A program made the position numbers and the translations under genes. The notes beneath the pieces are model-generated. The model worked only from the letters and a program-made list of their open reading frames with translations, was not told where the DNA came from and did not search any database. Below, in pieces: positions 45,145-53,785 of a stretch of DNA of 54,175 nt; the first letter of the stretch is position 1, and each line of letters opens with the position of its first letter. The stretch comes from an uncultured Pelagibacteraceae bacterium (lineage in GTDB: Bacteria; Pseudomonadota; Alphaproteobacteria; Pelagibacterales; Pelagibacteraceae): contig CACJFS010000008.1 of assembly GCA_902592715.1 (NCBI GenBank), positions 1 to 54,175 on the forward strand. The letters run 5' to 3'.

Positions 45145-46218
45145 TTATAATCTAACTCCTGCTCCTTTTAAAAACTTTGCTTTTTCGTCAAGTGGTAGCC
45201 TTGGACTTGCAGGAAGATCTAAATTATCAAATTTTTTGATTTTATACTTTTCAAGTCCAACAAGTGCAATCATGGCTGCATTATCTCCACACAATTTTGG
45301 TTCAGGGAAAATTGGTCTAAACTCATTATACTTACATACTTTTATTAATTTCTTTCTAATACCTTTATTGGCAGCAACACCTCCAGCGATTACAAAAGTA
45401 TTATTTTTTTTTTTTCTTATCTTTTTGAACTCATCAAATGCTATTTGTGTTTTTACTTCTAAAATTTCTTCAATTGTTTTTTGAAAAGAAGCTGCAAGAT
45501 TATATTTTTCTTGTTTGGATTTTATAGTGCTTGATATTCTTAAAATCGCAGTTTTAAGACCTGCAAATGATAAATTACATCCCCCTTTATTTATAATTGG
45601 TTTAGGAAGTTTAAATTTATTTGCATCTCCTTGTTTTGCAAAACCTTCTAACTTTGGTCCTCCTGGAAATTCAATACCTAAGAGTTTTGCAGTTTTGTCA
45701 AATGCTTCTCCTAAAGCATCATCAATTGTTGTTCCTAATCTTTTATATTTTCCAAGTCCATTCACACTAAGATATTGCGTATGTCCTCCTGAAATTAATA
45801 ATAATAAATATGGGAAATCTAAGTTTGTACTAAGTTTTGGACTTAAGGCATGCCCTTCAAGATGGTTTACACCAATAAAAGGTATATTTAGGCTTGCAGA
45901 TAATGCTTTGCCAAAATTTAAACCAACAGAGAGGCAAACAATTAAGCCTGGGCCAGATGTTGAAGCAATTGCAGAAACATCTTTTAAATTCACACCACTT
46001 TCATTAATTGCTTTTTTTGCAATTAAATCAATTTTTTCTACATGAGATCGTGCTGCAAGCTCAGGAACTACACCTCCAAATTCTTTGTGAATATCAAATT
46101 GACTTGAAACTACGTTAGATAATATTTTTATCTTACCGTTTTTATCTTCTTCTATGATTGACACTGCAGTTTCATCGCAACTTGTCTCAATTCCCAGGAT
46201 TATTTTTTTTTCATTCAT
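45145..46218 (-). CDS. tsaD: tRNA N6-threonylcarbamoyladenosine synthase subunit TsaD
   Basis: TsaD transfers the threonylcarbamoyl group to A37 of ANN-decoding tRNAs. The 357-residue protein has LGIETSCDETAVSI, the Fe-binding NHLEGHALSP histidines, LLISGGHTQYL, FPGGPKLEGFA, GGVAANKGIR and the C-terminal CGDNAAMIALVG with a further metal ligand. All ligands are in place. It diverges from hemC, as in many alphaproteobacteria. Confidence 0.96.
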   Translation of the reverse strand: MNEKKIILGIETSCDETAVSIIEEDKNGKIKILSNVVSSQFDIHKEFGGVVPELAARSHVEKIDLIAKKAINESGVNLKDVSAIASTSGPGLIVCLSVGLNFGKALSASLNIPFIGVNHLEGHALSPKLSTNLDFPYLLLLISGGHTQYLSVNGLGKYKRLGTTIDDALGEAFDKTAKLLGIEFPGGPKLEGFAKQGDANKFKLPKPIINKGGCNLSFAGLKTAILRISSTIKSKQEKYNLAASFQKTIEEILEVKTQIAFDEFKKIRKKKNNTFVIAGGVAANKGIRKKLIKVCKYNEFRPIFPEPKLCGDNAAMIALVGLEKYKIKKFDNLDLPASPRLPLDEKAKFLKGAGVRL

Positions 46219-46272
46219 AAATATTTATAATTAATACAATTAAACTATAAGAATGTAATAAAAATAAGAATT

Positions 46273-47184
46273 ATGAAAAGAGATAAATTTATTATTGGAA
46301 CTAGAGCAAGTCAGTTAGCTCAAATTTATACCGAAAAAGTGATAAACCTTCTTAAAAAAGTTTCATCGACCCACATAGAAACAAAAAAAATAGTCACAAG
46401 TGGAGATGAAAACCAAAAGGATAGGTTATCAAACATTGGAGGAAAGGGATTATTTTCAAAAAAAATTGAAATAGAATTAATCAATAATAAAATTGATATA
46501 GCTGTTCATGCTTTAAAAGATATGCCATCGATTGAAACAGAGGGGCTAATAACAAATTTTTATTTAAAAAGAAATTCGCCCAATGAAATTTTTATTAGCA
46601 ATGACAATATAAATTTTCAAGACCTTAAACCTAATGCAATAATAGGCACTTCTTCTTACAGAAGAGAATACCAATTAAAAAGTATTAGATCAGATCTGAA
46701 TTATAAATTAATAAGAGGAAATGTGGATACTAGGATAAAGAAATTAGAGAATGGAGATTACGATGCAATTTTACTTTCTAAAGCTGGCATTGAAGCTTTA
46801 GGTTTGACAAATAAAATTACACATGAATTTAATACTGAAGAATTAATACCGTGTGCTGGACAAGGTATTATCGCCATACAATGTAGAGAAAACGATCAAG
46901 AAATAATTAATATCTTAGAAAAGATTAATGATGATCAGTCCAGAATTATTGCAAATGCTGAAAGAAAAATCTTAAAAATACTCGAGGGTGACTGCGATAC
47001 TGCAGTTGGTGTATATGCAAAGATTGATAAAGATCATATAAATATAAAAGCTGAACTTTTTTCAGTGGATGGCAAACAAAGATTTTTTGTTGAAGAAAGT
47101 GAAAATAAAACAATGGTTAAAGATTTAAGTATTAAGATTGGAGAAAAATTAAAATCAGAGTCAAAGGGATCTTATAAAAAGTAA
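46273..47184 (+). CDS. hemC: porphobilinogen deaminase (hydroxymethylbilane synthase)
   Basis: HemC polymerises four porphobilinogens to hydroxymethylbilane. The 303-residue protein has GTRASQLAQIYTEKV, HALKDMPS with catalytic D83, GTSSYRRE, LIRGNVDTRIKKL, and the cysteine that carries the dipyrromethane cofactor at C241 in LEGDCDTAVG. It is followed one base later by hemD. With hemE, hemH and hemJ elsewhere in the window, most of the tetrapyrrole branch is present. Confidence 0.95.
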   Translation: MKRDKFIIGTRASQLAQIYTEKVINLLKKVSSTHIETKKIVTSGDENQKDRLSNIGGKGLFSKKIEIELINNKIDIAVHALKDMPSIETEGLITNFYLKRNSPNEIFISNDNINFQDLKPNAIIGTSSYRREYQLKSIRSDLNYKLIRGNVDTRIKKLENGDYDAILLSKAGIEALGLTNKITHEFNTEELIPCAGQGIIAIQCRENDQEIINILEKINDDQSRIIANAERKILKILEGDCDTAVGVYAKIDKDHINIKAELFSVDGKQRFFVEESENKTMVKDLSIKIGEKLKSESKGSYKK

Positions 47185-47185
47185 A

Positions 47186-47884
47186 ATGCATATTTTATTA
47201 ACAAGACCATTAGAGGATAGTAAAGAATTAATATTAAAATTTAGTTCTTTAGGACATAAAGTTTCTCATTTACCTGTAATAAAAGTTGAACCAATTAAAT
47301 ACGATCAACCTGACTATAGCCAATTTAAGGGAATAATATTTACAAGTTCAAACGCGATTAAGAATTTAGATTTAAATAGAGTTGATAAGAAAATTGAATG
47401 TTATTGCGTTGGCTCTGCAACAGAAAAAGTTGCAAAGTTAAACGGTTTTCAAAATATTATCTCTGCAGAAGGAAACGTAAATAATTTAAAAGAATTAATA
47501 TTACAAAACTTCGACTCAAAGAATGGGTCACTTCTTTACGTAAGTGGTGAAATAGTTTCTAGTAGGTTTGATAAAGATCTAATTTCCGAAGGTTATTCTT
47601 TAAAGAGATTGATTAACTATACGGTTTCATCAACTCAACAAATAAAAGAGGAATTTAGAGAACAATTAAAAGCCTCAATCCCTGATATAATTTATGTTTA
47701 CTCAGAAAATAGCGCTAAGAGTTTATTAAATTTACTTAAAAAATATGATCTTTTAGACAGTTGGATGGATACCAATTTGATGTGTATGGGCGAAAAAGCA
47801 TCAGCAATTTTAAATGAGATTAAGTGGAAAAAAATTTTTCTATTTAACTCTGGTGAAGAAGAGTTTTTGCTATATAAAATTTAG
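47186..47884 (+). CDS. hemD: uroporphyrinogen-III synthase
   Basis: HemD closes and inverts ring D of hydroxymethylbilane to give uroporphyrinogen III. This family diverges fast, but the 232-residue protein has the N-terminal ILLTRPLEDSKELILKF, FTSSNAIKNL, CVGSATEKVAKLNGF, VSGEIVS and YTVSSTQQI that typify it. The position directly after hemC supports the call. Confidence 0.9.
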   Translation: MHILLTRPLEDSKELILKFSSLGHKVSHLPVIKVEPIKYDQPDYSQFKGIIFTSSNAIKNLDLNRVDKKIECYCVGSATEKVAKLNGFQNIISAEGNVNNLKELILQNFDSKNGSLLYVSGEIVSSRFDKDLISEGYSLKRLINYTVSSTQQIKEEFREQLKASIPDIIYVYSENSAKSLLNLLKKYDLLDSWMDTNLMCMGEKASAILNEIKWKKIFLFNSGEEEFLLYKI

Positions 47885-47886
47885 CC

Positions 47887-48972
47887 ATGGGTGTTTTTGA
47901 GAATTTTTCAGGACTTTTTTTGTCTGTATGGCAAAAGGGGATTTTAGGTGTAAACTTTGTTGAGATCTTAATAGGTCTTGGAATATTCTTTATATTCTTA
48001 GTTTTTAGAGGGTTAATTAGCAAATTAATCATTAAAAAATTAGAACTAATTACTAAAAGAACTACAAATAAACTTGATGATACCTTCGTTAAGGCAATGG
48101 AGGGGCCAGCTAGATTTCTTCCAATTGTTCTTGGAGTATTTTTTGCAAGTTACTATATGTCTTTTGCAGAAGACACGAGGTTATTTTTAGATAACGTAAA
48201 TAGAACGTTGATTACGATTTTACTTTTTTGGATTATTCATCAAATTATTGAACCAATTTCCTACATACTAAGTGGATTTGATAAAATTTTAACTAGAGAA
48301 CTAATCGGCTGGATTATCAAATCATTAAAAATTTTAATTTTAATCTTAGGAGCTGCAGCTGTTTTAGAATTATGGGGAATTAAAATTGGTCCAATTATTG
48401 CAGGACTTGGTTTATTCGGTGTTGCAGTTGCTTTAGGAGCACAAGATTTATTCAAAAATTTAATATCAGGAATTTTAGTACTTGTTGAAAAAAGATTTAA
48501 AATGGGTGATTGGATTGAAGTTGAAGGAATAATCGAGGGTGTAGTTGAAAAAATAGGTTTCAGATCAACTGTTATAAGAAAATTTGACAAGTCTTTGGCA
48601 ATTATTCCAAATTTCCAGTTTGCAGAGAATGCTGTAATTAATAAAAGTCAAATTACAAATTGGAGAATTAGTTGGACGATAACACTTCAGTATGACTCTA
48701 CCGTTGAACAATTAAAAACTATAAGAAATGAGATAGAAGATTTTATAAATAGTTCAGAAGATTATGACACTAAAGTTGGTGTTTCTGTAAGAGTTGATAA
48801 ATTCGCTGATAGCTCAATAGATATGTATGTAAGATGTTATACAAAAACAAATAGTTGGACCGAAATGTTGTTGGTTAAAGAAAGACTGGCAATTAAAATT
48901 AAAGAAATTGTTGAGGGTAATAAAGCATCTTTTGCTTTCCCAAGCACTTCTGTATATGTAGAGAAGAAATGA
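47887..48972 (+). CDS. MscS-family mechanosensitive channel
   Basis: A 361-residue small-conductance mechanosensitive channel homologue. It has about five membrane helices; the pore-lining helix and beta domain are seen in IIAGLGLFGVAVALGAQDLFKNLISGI then VEKRFKMGDWIEVEGIIEGVVEKIGFRSTVIRKFDKSLAIIPNFQFAENAVIN. The glycine/alanine spacing of the pore helix is kept. It may relieve hypo-osmotic pressure. It runs in the same direction as hemCD and yggT, overlapping yggT by four bases. Confidence 0.9.
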   Translation: MGVFENFSGLFLSVWQKGILGVNFVEILIGLGIFFIFLVFRGLISKLIIKKLELITKRTTNKLDDTFVKAMEGPARFLPIVLGVFFASYYMSFAEDTRLFLDNVNRTLITILLFWIIHQIIEPISYILSGFDKILTRELIGWIIKSLKILILILGAAAVLELWGIKIGPIIAGLGLFGVAVALGAQDLFKNLISGILVLVEKRFKMGDWIEVEGIIEGVVEKIGFRSTVIRKFDKSLAIIPNFQFAENAVINKSQITNWRISWTITLQYDSTVEQLKTIRNEIEDFINSSEDYDTKVGVSVRVDKFADSSIDMYVRCYTKTNSWTEMLLVKERLAIKIKEIVEGNKASFAFPSTSVYVEKK

Positions 48973-49259
48973 TAGCTATTTTTTATTTAGCTTTACAATT
49001 ATTAAAATTGTATTCTTATGTAGTAATCGCTAACGTTGTTATAAGTTGGTTAATAGCTTTTAATGTTTTAAATACTTCAAATAGATTTGTTTATTCAATA
49101 TTAGAGTTTACTTATAAGCTTACTGATCCAATACTTAATAAAATAAGGGGTTTTTTGCCCAGCCTAGGTGCTTTTGATATATCACCTATCATTCTTCTTT
49201 TGTTGATCTGGTTTGTAGAAATGTGTATGAAACTCTACATAGCACCACTTATTTTTTAA
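48969..49259 (+). CDS. yggT: YggT-family membrane protein
   Basis: A 96-residue membrane protein with two hydrophobic halves. The first half, LLKLYSYVVIANVVISWLIAFNVLN, and the typical YKLTDPILNKIRGFLPSLGAFDISPIILLLLIWFVE match YggT (P-I-R-x-x-L-P, D-x-S-P). Function is poorly defined; it may act in membrane or cell-division processes. It is encoded just before folD. Confidence 0.9.
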   Translation: MIAIFYLALQLLKLYSYVVIANVVISWLIAFNVLNTSNRFVYSILEFTYKLTDPILNKIRGFLPSLGAFDISPIILLLLIWFVEMCMKLYIAPLIF

Positions 49260-49264
49260 TAATC

Positions 49265-50113
49265 ATGATTTTAATAGACGGAAAAAAACAATCGGCTGAA
49301 CTTAGAGAAGAATTAAAAATAGAAGTAGATGGCTTGAGAGAAAAATATAACAAAGTTCCAGGTCTTACAGTAATCTTAATCGGAGATTTGGCCCCAAGTC
49401 AGATTTATGTAAGAAATAAAGAAAAATCGGCAACGCAAGTTGGTTTAAAATCTGAAGTTATTAAATACCCAGATACTGTAGATGAAAAAACAGTCTTAGA
49501 TAAAATTGAAGAACTTAATAGTGATGAAACTGTTTCAGGAATTTTGGTTCAATTGCCACTCCCAAAACATATTAACAAGCAACACGTTATAGAAACTATT
49601 TCACCACATAAAGATGTTGATGGTTTACACCCTATGAATGTTGGTAATCTTTCATCTGGATACCAAGGTTCAATTCCTTGTACACCTCTTGGGTGTTATT
49701 ATTTATTAAAAAAAATAGAACCTAACTTAACAGGAAAAAAAGCTGTAATGATTGGGCGGTCAAACTTAAATGGTAAAGCGATGGCACAACTATTACTTCA
49801 AGAGGATTGTACAGTAACAATTACTCACTCAAAAACAAAGGACCTTCAACATGAATGTTTAGAAGCAGATGTTATCGTTGCTGCTGTTGGAATTCCTGAA
49901 CTTATAAAAGGTAATTGGGTGAAAAAAGATGCAATCGTTATTGACGTTGGAATAAACAAAATAGAAAATGGTTTAGTAGGTGATGTTGATTTTGAAGAAG
50001 TTTCAAAAGTTGCAAAGGCTTTAACTCCAGTTCCAGGAGGAGTTGGACCAATGACAATTGCTTGTTTGTTAAAAAATACAATTGAGTGTTTCAAAAGAAC
50101 CTTAAACAACTAA
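49265..50113 (+). CDS. folD: bifunctional methylene-THF dehydrogenase/methenyl-THF cyclohydrolase
   Basis: FolD interconverts 5,10-methylene-THF and 10-formyl-THF, with NADP+. The protein has catalytic YVRNKEKSATQVG (Y..K), VQLPLPKHINKQ, DVDGLHPMNVG, PCTPLG, GRSNLNGKAMAQLL and PVPGGVGPMTIA. The ATG at 49265 gives 282 residues; an open frame 14 codons upstream overlaps yggT and lacks family residues. PurH, in this window, uses its 10-formyl-THF product. Confidence 0.96.
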   Translation: MILIDGKKQSAELREELKIEVDGLREKYNKVPGLTVILIGDLAPSQIYVRNKEKSATQVGLKSEVIKYPDTVDEKTVLDKIEELNSDETVSGILVQLPLPKHINKQHVIETISPHKDVDGLHPMNVGNLSSGYQGSIPCTPLGCYYLLKKIEPNLTGKKAVMIGRSNLNGKAMAQLLLQEDCTVTITHSKTKDLQHECLEADVIVAAVGIPELIKGNWVKKDAIVIDVGINKIENGLVGDVDFEEVSKVAKALTPVPGGVGPMTIACLLKNTIECFKRTLNN

Positions 50114-50119
50114 AGATTA

Positions 50120-51178
50120 TTGCCAAAGTTAACAATTTTAATTGTTATATTTTTTATTTATAATTCTTTTACGTTAGCTATGGAAAAAACACCTTATCAT
50201 CATTTACCAGACGGTAGTTTTAGAAATCCTGAAGGATCTCCAGAACGAAACTCAAATTTTAAGTGGTCATTTAAAATATTTAATAAGGAAAAGAAAAAAC
50301 TTGATATGGCAATTCCCGAAGATCACGCTATTGAAAAACAAAAAGTACTTTTAGACTTAGAAGATCTAAAAAATGAAGATTATGTTGGTTGGATAGGACA
50401 TGCAACCTTCTTAATTAAGCTAGGAAATACAACAATAATAACTGATCCAGTATTTTCAAAAAATGCAGGACCTTTAATTTTTGGTCCAAAAAGATTTACC
50501 AAAACAGCCTTAAACTTAAATGAACTTCCAAAAACTGATTTATTTCTTCTGACACATAATCATTATGATCACCAAGATATGAGAACAATAAGAAAATTTC
50601 CTTTTAAAGATGCAAAGGTTCTACTTCCTTTAAGACTTGGAAAATATTTTACTAGAAACAAATATAAAGATGTGAACGAAATGGATTGGTATGATGAAAT
50701 TAAGATTAATGAGGATCTAAAGGTAACATTAGTTCCCGCGGTGCATTGGTCAAAAAGAAGTTTAACAGATACTAATAAAACATTATGGGGAAATTTTTTA
50801 ATCGAATATAAAAATAAAAAAATACTTTTTGCATGTGATACTGGTGTAGGAAATGTTTATAAAGAATTAGGTGAGAAGTATGGGCCTATTGATTTAACTT
50901 TTATTAATATTGGTGCTTATAATTTTTACCCATTATCTCCAAATAAAGATAAATCCTCTTACCATACTAATCCTGAAGAGGCTCTAAGTATCGCCAGAGA
51001 TCTAAAAAGCAAAAAAGTATTAGGAATGCATTGGGGAACTTTTGTTTTATCTTTAGAGCCAATTATGGAACCTCCAATTAGATTTAAAGACAATGCGGAA
51101 AAATATGGCTTTAAAAAAGAAGATGCAATTATTTTTAAAATTGGTGAATTTCAGTCTTTAAAGAGTTTAGGAATTTAA
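50120..51178 (+). CDS. secreted metallo-beta-lactamase-fold hydrolase (NAPE-PLD/UlaG-like)
   Basis: A 352-residue protein with a probable signal peptide (MPKLTILIVIFFIYNSFTLA, cut before ME) starting from TTG. It has the metallo-beta-lactamase motifs: GHATFLIKLGNTTIITDPVFS, the HNHYDHQD metal site, VPAVHWSKRS, CDTGVG and GMHWGTF with the final histidine. This pattern matches the NAPE-hydrolysing phospholipase D/UlaG type. The substrate is unknown; a periplasmic lipid phosphodiesterase is a reasonable guess. Its stop overlaps that of the next gene by four bases. Confidence 0.85.
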   Translation: MPKLTILIVIFFIYNSFTLAMEKTPYHHLPDGSFRNPEGSPERNSNFKWSFKIFNKEKKKLDMAIPEDHAIEKQKVLLDLEDLKNEDYVGWIGHATFLIKLGNTTIITDPVFSKNAGPLIFGPKRFTKTALNLNELPKTDLFLLTHNHYDHQDMRTIRKFPFKDAKVLLPLRLGKYFTRNKYKDVNEMDWYDEIKINEDLKVTLVPAVHWSKRSLTDTNKTLWGNFLIEYKNKKILFACDTGVGNVYKELGEKYGPIDLTFINIGAYNFYPLSPNKDKSSYHTNPEEALSIARDLKSKKVLGMHWGTFVLSLEPIMEPPIRFKDNAEKYGFKKEDAIIFKIGEFQSLKSLGI

Positions 51179-51411
51179 CAACAGCCGCAAGTTTTTTTTG
51201 GCTTGCTTTTTTCTTCTTTTAATAACTCTGCTTCAGCCTTTGCTATTTCTAACTCTTTCGCACTTTCTTCTAGGGTAATTTTTTCTTGTAAAAGTTTGTT
51301 TTCAAAATATGCATAAAGAGATTTAAACCCTAACTTAGAGGCTTTTTTTTCTTCGTAATTTTTTCTACCTTTTAAATTATCTATTATTTCTAATATTTGT
51401 GGGTTTTGCAT
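51175..51411 (-). CDS. small protein ending in CGCC, function unknown
   Basis: A 78-residue protein: a mixed N-terminus, FKSLYAYFENKLLQEK, a charged helix EESAKELEIAKAEAELLKEEK and a tail KPKKTCGCC. I recognise no family. The helix could be a coiled coil; the four-residue CGCC end would suit metal binding or thiol chemistry. It lies downstream of the photolyase-like gene on the same strand (41-bp gap), and no function follows from that. Confidence 0.6.
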   Translation of the reverse strand: MQNPQILEIIDNLKGRKNYEEKKASKLGFKSLYAYFENKLLQEKITLEESAKELEIAKAEAELLKEEKSKPKKTCGCC

Positions 51412-51451
51412 ATTATTTTATCTCATAAATTAAAAAAATTTCAATTACAAT

Positions 51452-52594
51452 TTATTCAAGGTTTTCAACTATTTTAGGAATATATTTTTTAAAGTTAAAA
51501 AAACCTTTGTTACAAAACTTCCATGAATTTTGATCTAATTTTCTATAAAGAAACTCAATATTTCTTAGTGAGTTTTGAATTATGTAATCTAAATTTTCTC
51601 CAACAGTTGGATAAAGGCAGTAACAACTTTCCAAGTTTTTAATTTCGTTTATATCAATAATTTCACAATTAATTGATTTTTCCTCTAACCTTTTTTTTTG
51701 TTCCTCAATTAAACTAGCCTTAAAATTTACTACATTCCCACTAAGTTGAATATTTCTATTTTCATTTTTATTAATAATAAGTAAAATTTTTTTAAATTTT
51801 TGATCTGCAAAGTCAGTGATTTCAAATGCTAAGTTATTTTCAAAAACTAATAAGTTTTTCTCTTCAATATTTATCGGATTTTCAAAAGTTTTATGAAGAA
51901 TAGTATAATTCTTATCATTTATCTTCGGAGGAGCATTTTCGTTAAGTTTTATATTTTCAAATCTATTATTTGTAAATTTTTTAATATTCCATTCACTTGC
52001 AAGATAATGTTTTCCTTGAGTTTGAATGCCTGCAACCCAACGCCAACCTAAAGTATTTGATGCAGTATCACCATCATACAAGTGTTGCATAAAAAATTCT
52101 GCACCAAGTTGCCAAGGTAATTCTAGTGTAAATATCCAAATGCTTGCAAACCACATTCTTGTATGATTATGCAAATAATTATAAGTCTTTAATTCATTTA
52201 CCCACTCATTAAAACATTCAATGTTAGTTTTACCTTCAATGGCATTTAAATAATTTCCATTTTCTTTAAATTCCTCTTTTATTCTTTTTAAATCTAATAA
52301 ATAATCATCCCATACTCCAGATCGAAGTTCCATCCATCCTTTCCAATAAGTTCTCCATAGAACTTCTTGAATAAATTTTTCATTTTTTGAAAAAGAAAAT
52401 TTATCTAGTGATTTTTTTATCACCTCCTTTTCATTAATTATCCCATGTGTTATATAAGGCGATAAGCAAGATGTATTCGATCGTTTATTGGGTCCAAAGT
52501 CAAAATTTCTAAGAGTTGAATATTCACCAAGATTATTTTCAACAAAATTTTCTAAATTTCCAATAGCCGCAGCTCTTGTAGCTTTTAATTCCAT
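51452..52594 (-). CDS. photolyase/cryptochrome-like FAD protein lacking the N-terminal antenna domain
   Basis: A 380-residue flavoprotein relative. It starts directly in the photolyase FAD-binding region: SCLSPYITHGIIN, EVLWRTYWKGWMELRSGVWDDY, HNHTRMWFASIWIFTLELPWQLGAEFFMQHLYDGDTASNTLGWRWVAG, up to about residue 225. The usual N-terminal alpha/beta domain is missing. Instead about 150 residues follow with alternating strands and helices (LLVFENNLAFE, KKILLIINKN, CYCLYPTVGENLDYI). Whether it repairs DNA or acts as a light sensor is unknown. Confidence 0.8.
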   Translation of the reverse strand: MELKATRAAAIGNLENFVENNLGEYSTLRNFDFGPNKRSNTSCLSPYITHGIINEKEVIKKSLDKFSFSKNEKFIQEVLWRTYWKGWMELRSGVWDDYLLDLKRIKEEFKENGNYLNAIEGKTNIECFNEWVNELKTYNYLHNHTRMWFASIWIFTLELPWQLGAEFFMQHLYDGDTASNTLGWRWVAGIQTQGKHYLASEWNIKKFTNNRFENIKLNENAPPKINDKNYTILHKTFENPINIEEKNLLVFENNLAFEITDFADQKFKKILLIINKNENRNIQLSGNVVNFKASLIEEQKKRLEEKSINCEIIDINEIKNLESCYCLYPTVGENLDYIIQNSLRNIEFLYRKLDQNSWKFCNKGFFNFKKYIPKIVENLE

Positions 52595-52600
52595 TTTTTA

Positions 52601-53785
52601 TTATCTTAATTTTTTCTTATGAAAGTTAATAAATCTTTCAACGTTTGATTTATTGAAAGTTTTATTTTCCTCGAAAGAGACTTTTTTCATTGAGTAAGCA
52701 TTACTTGAAGTTTGTCTAGATTGAATTGTAATATTACCTTTATAAAGTTTTAGCTTGACTGATCCATTTACTTTATTTCTTTTAAGATCTACTATTTTTT
52801 GTAGTTTAAATCTTTCCTTAGAATACCAATAACCATTATAAACAAGCTCTGCATATCTTGGCATAACCTCATCTTTTTTATGCATTGTGTCTTTATCTAG
52901 AGTTACAGACTCAATTCCTCTGTGTGCCACAAGCAATAATGTCCCTCCTGGAGTTTCGTAAACTCCTCTTGATTTTATTCCAATAAATCTATTTTCAACT
53001 AAATCTACTCTCCCTATTCCATTTTTACCGGCTAATTGATTGAGTTTATCCAAAACTTTTGCTGGAGATAATTTTTTTCCATTTAAACCAACAGGGTCAC
53101 CATTTTTGTAATTAATAGTAATAAAGCTTGGTTTATTTGGAGCCTTTTCAGGAGAAGTTGTTCTTTGAAAAATAAATTCGGGTGCAGAATTTTTTGGATT
53201 TTCTAAAACTTTACCCTCTGTTGAGGTATGGAATAAATTATCATCAACTGAGAAAGGTGGTGCACCTTTTTTATCTTTAGGGATTGGTATTCCATGTTTT
53301 TTTGCATAATTAATGAGATCTGTTCTTGATTTTAATTTCCATATTCTCCATGGAGCGATTATTTTAATTTTAGGACCAAAGTAATGATATCCTAATTCAA
53401 ATCTTACTTGATCATTTCCTTTTCCTGTTGAACCATGTGAGACAGCATAGGCGTTAAATTTCTTTGCAACTCTAATTTGATCTTTTGCAATAAGTGGTCT
53501 TGCAATTGATGTGCCCAACAAATAAACACCCTCATAAAGAGCATGACCTCTTATCATTGGATAGACATAATCTTTAACAAAAATATTTTTTAGATCTTGG
53601 ATAATAATCTTTTTTACACCTAATTTTTTTGCATTCTTTATAATTTTTTTTCTATCCATCTCTTGCCCAACATCAGCAGTGTAGGCTATTATTTCAGCAT
53701 CATAATTTTCTTGAAGCCATTTAAGAATGATAGACGTATCTAAACCACCTGAATAGGCGAGCACAATCTTCTTTTGTTTTTTCAT
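52601..53785 (-). CDS. argG: argininosuccinate synthase
   Basis: ArgG joins citrulline and aspartate with ATP cleavage to AMP. The 394-residue protein starts KIVLAYSGGLDTSIILKWL, the PP-loop ATP site, followed by SHGSTGKGNDQVRFELGYHY, APWRIWKLKSRTDLINYA, and NGIGRVDLVENRFIGIKSRGVYETPGG. Standard length and motifs. It precedes the photolyase-like gene by six bases and follows the IalB-like gene by one base. Confidence 0.97.
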   Translation of the reverse strand: MKKQKKIVLAYSGGLDTSIILKWLQENYDAEIIAYTADVGQEMDRKKIIKNAKKLGVKKIIIQDLKNIFVKDYVYPMIRGHALYEGVYLLGTSIARPLIAKDQIRVAKKFNAYAVSHGSTGKGNDQVRFELGYHYFGPKIKIIAPWRIWKLKSRTDLINYAKKHGIPIPKDKKGAPPFSVDDNLFHTSTEGKVLENPKNSAPEFIFQRTTSPEKAPNKPSFITINYKNGDPVGLNGKKLSPAKVLDKLNQLAGKNGIGRVDLVENRFIGIKSRGVYETPGGTLLLVAHRGIESVTLDKDTMHKKDEVMPRYAELVYNGYWYSKERFKLQKIVDLKRNKVNGSVKLKLYKGNITIQSRQTSSNAYSMKKVSFEENKTFNKSNVERFINFHKKKLR

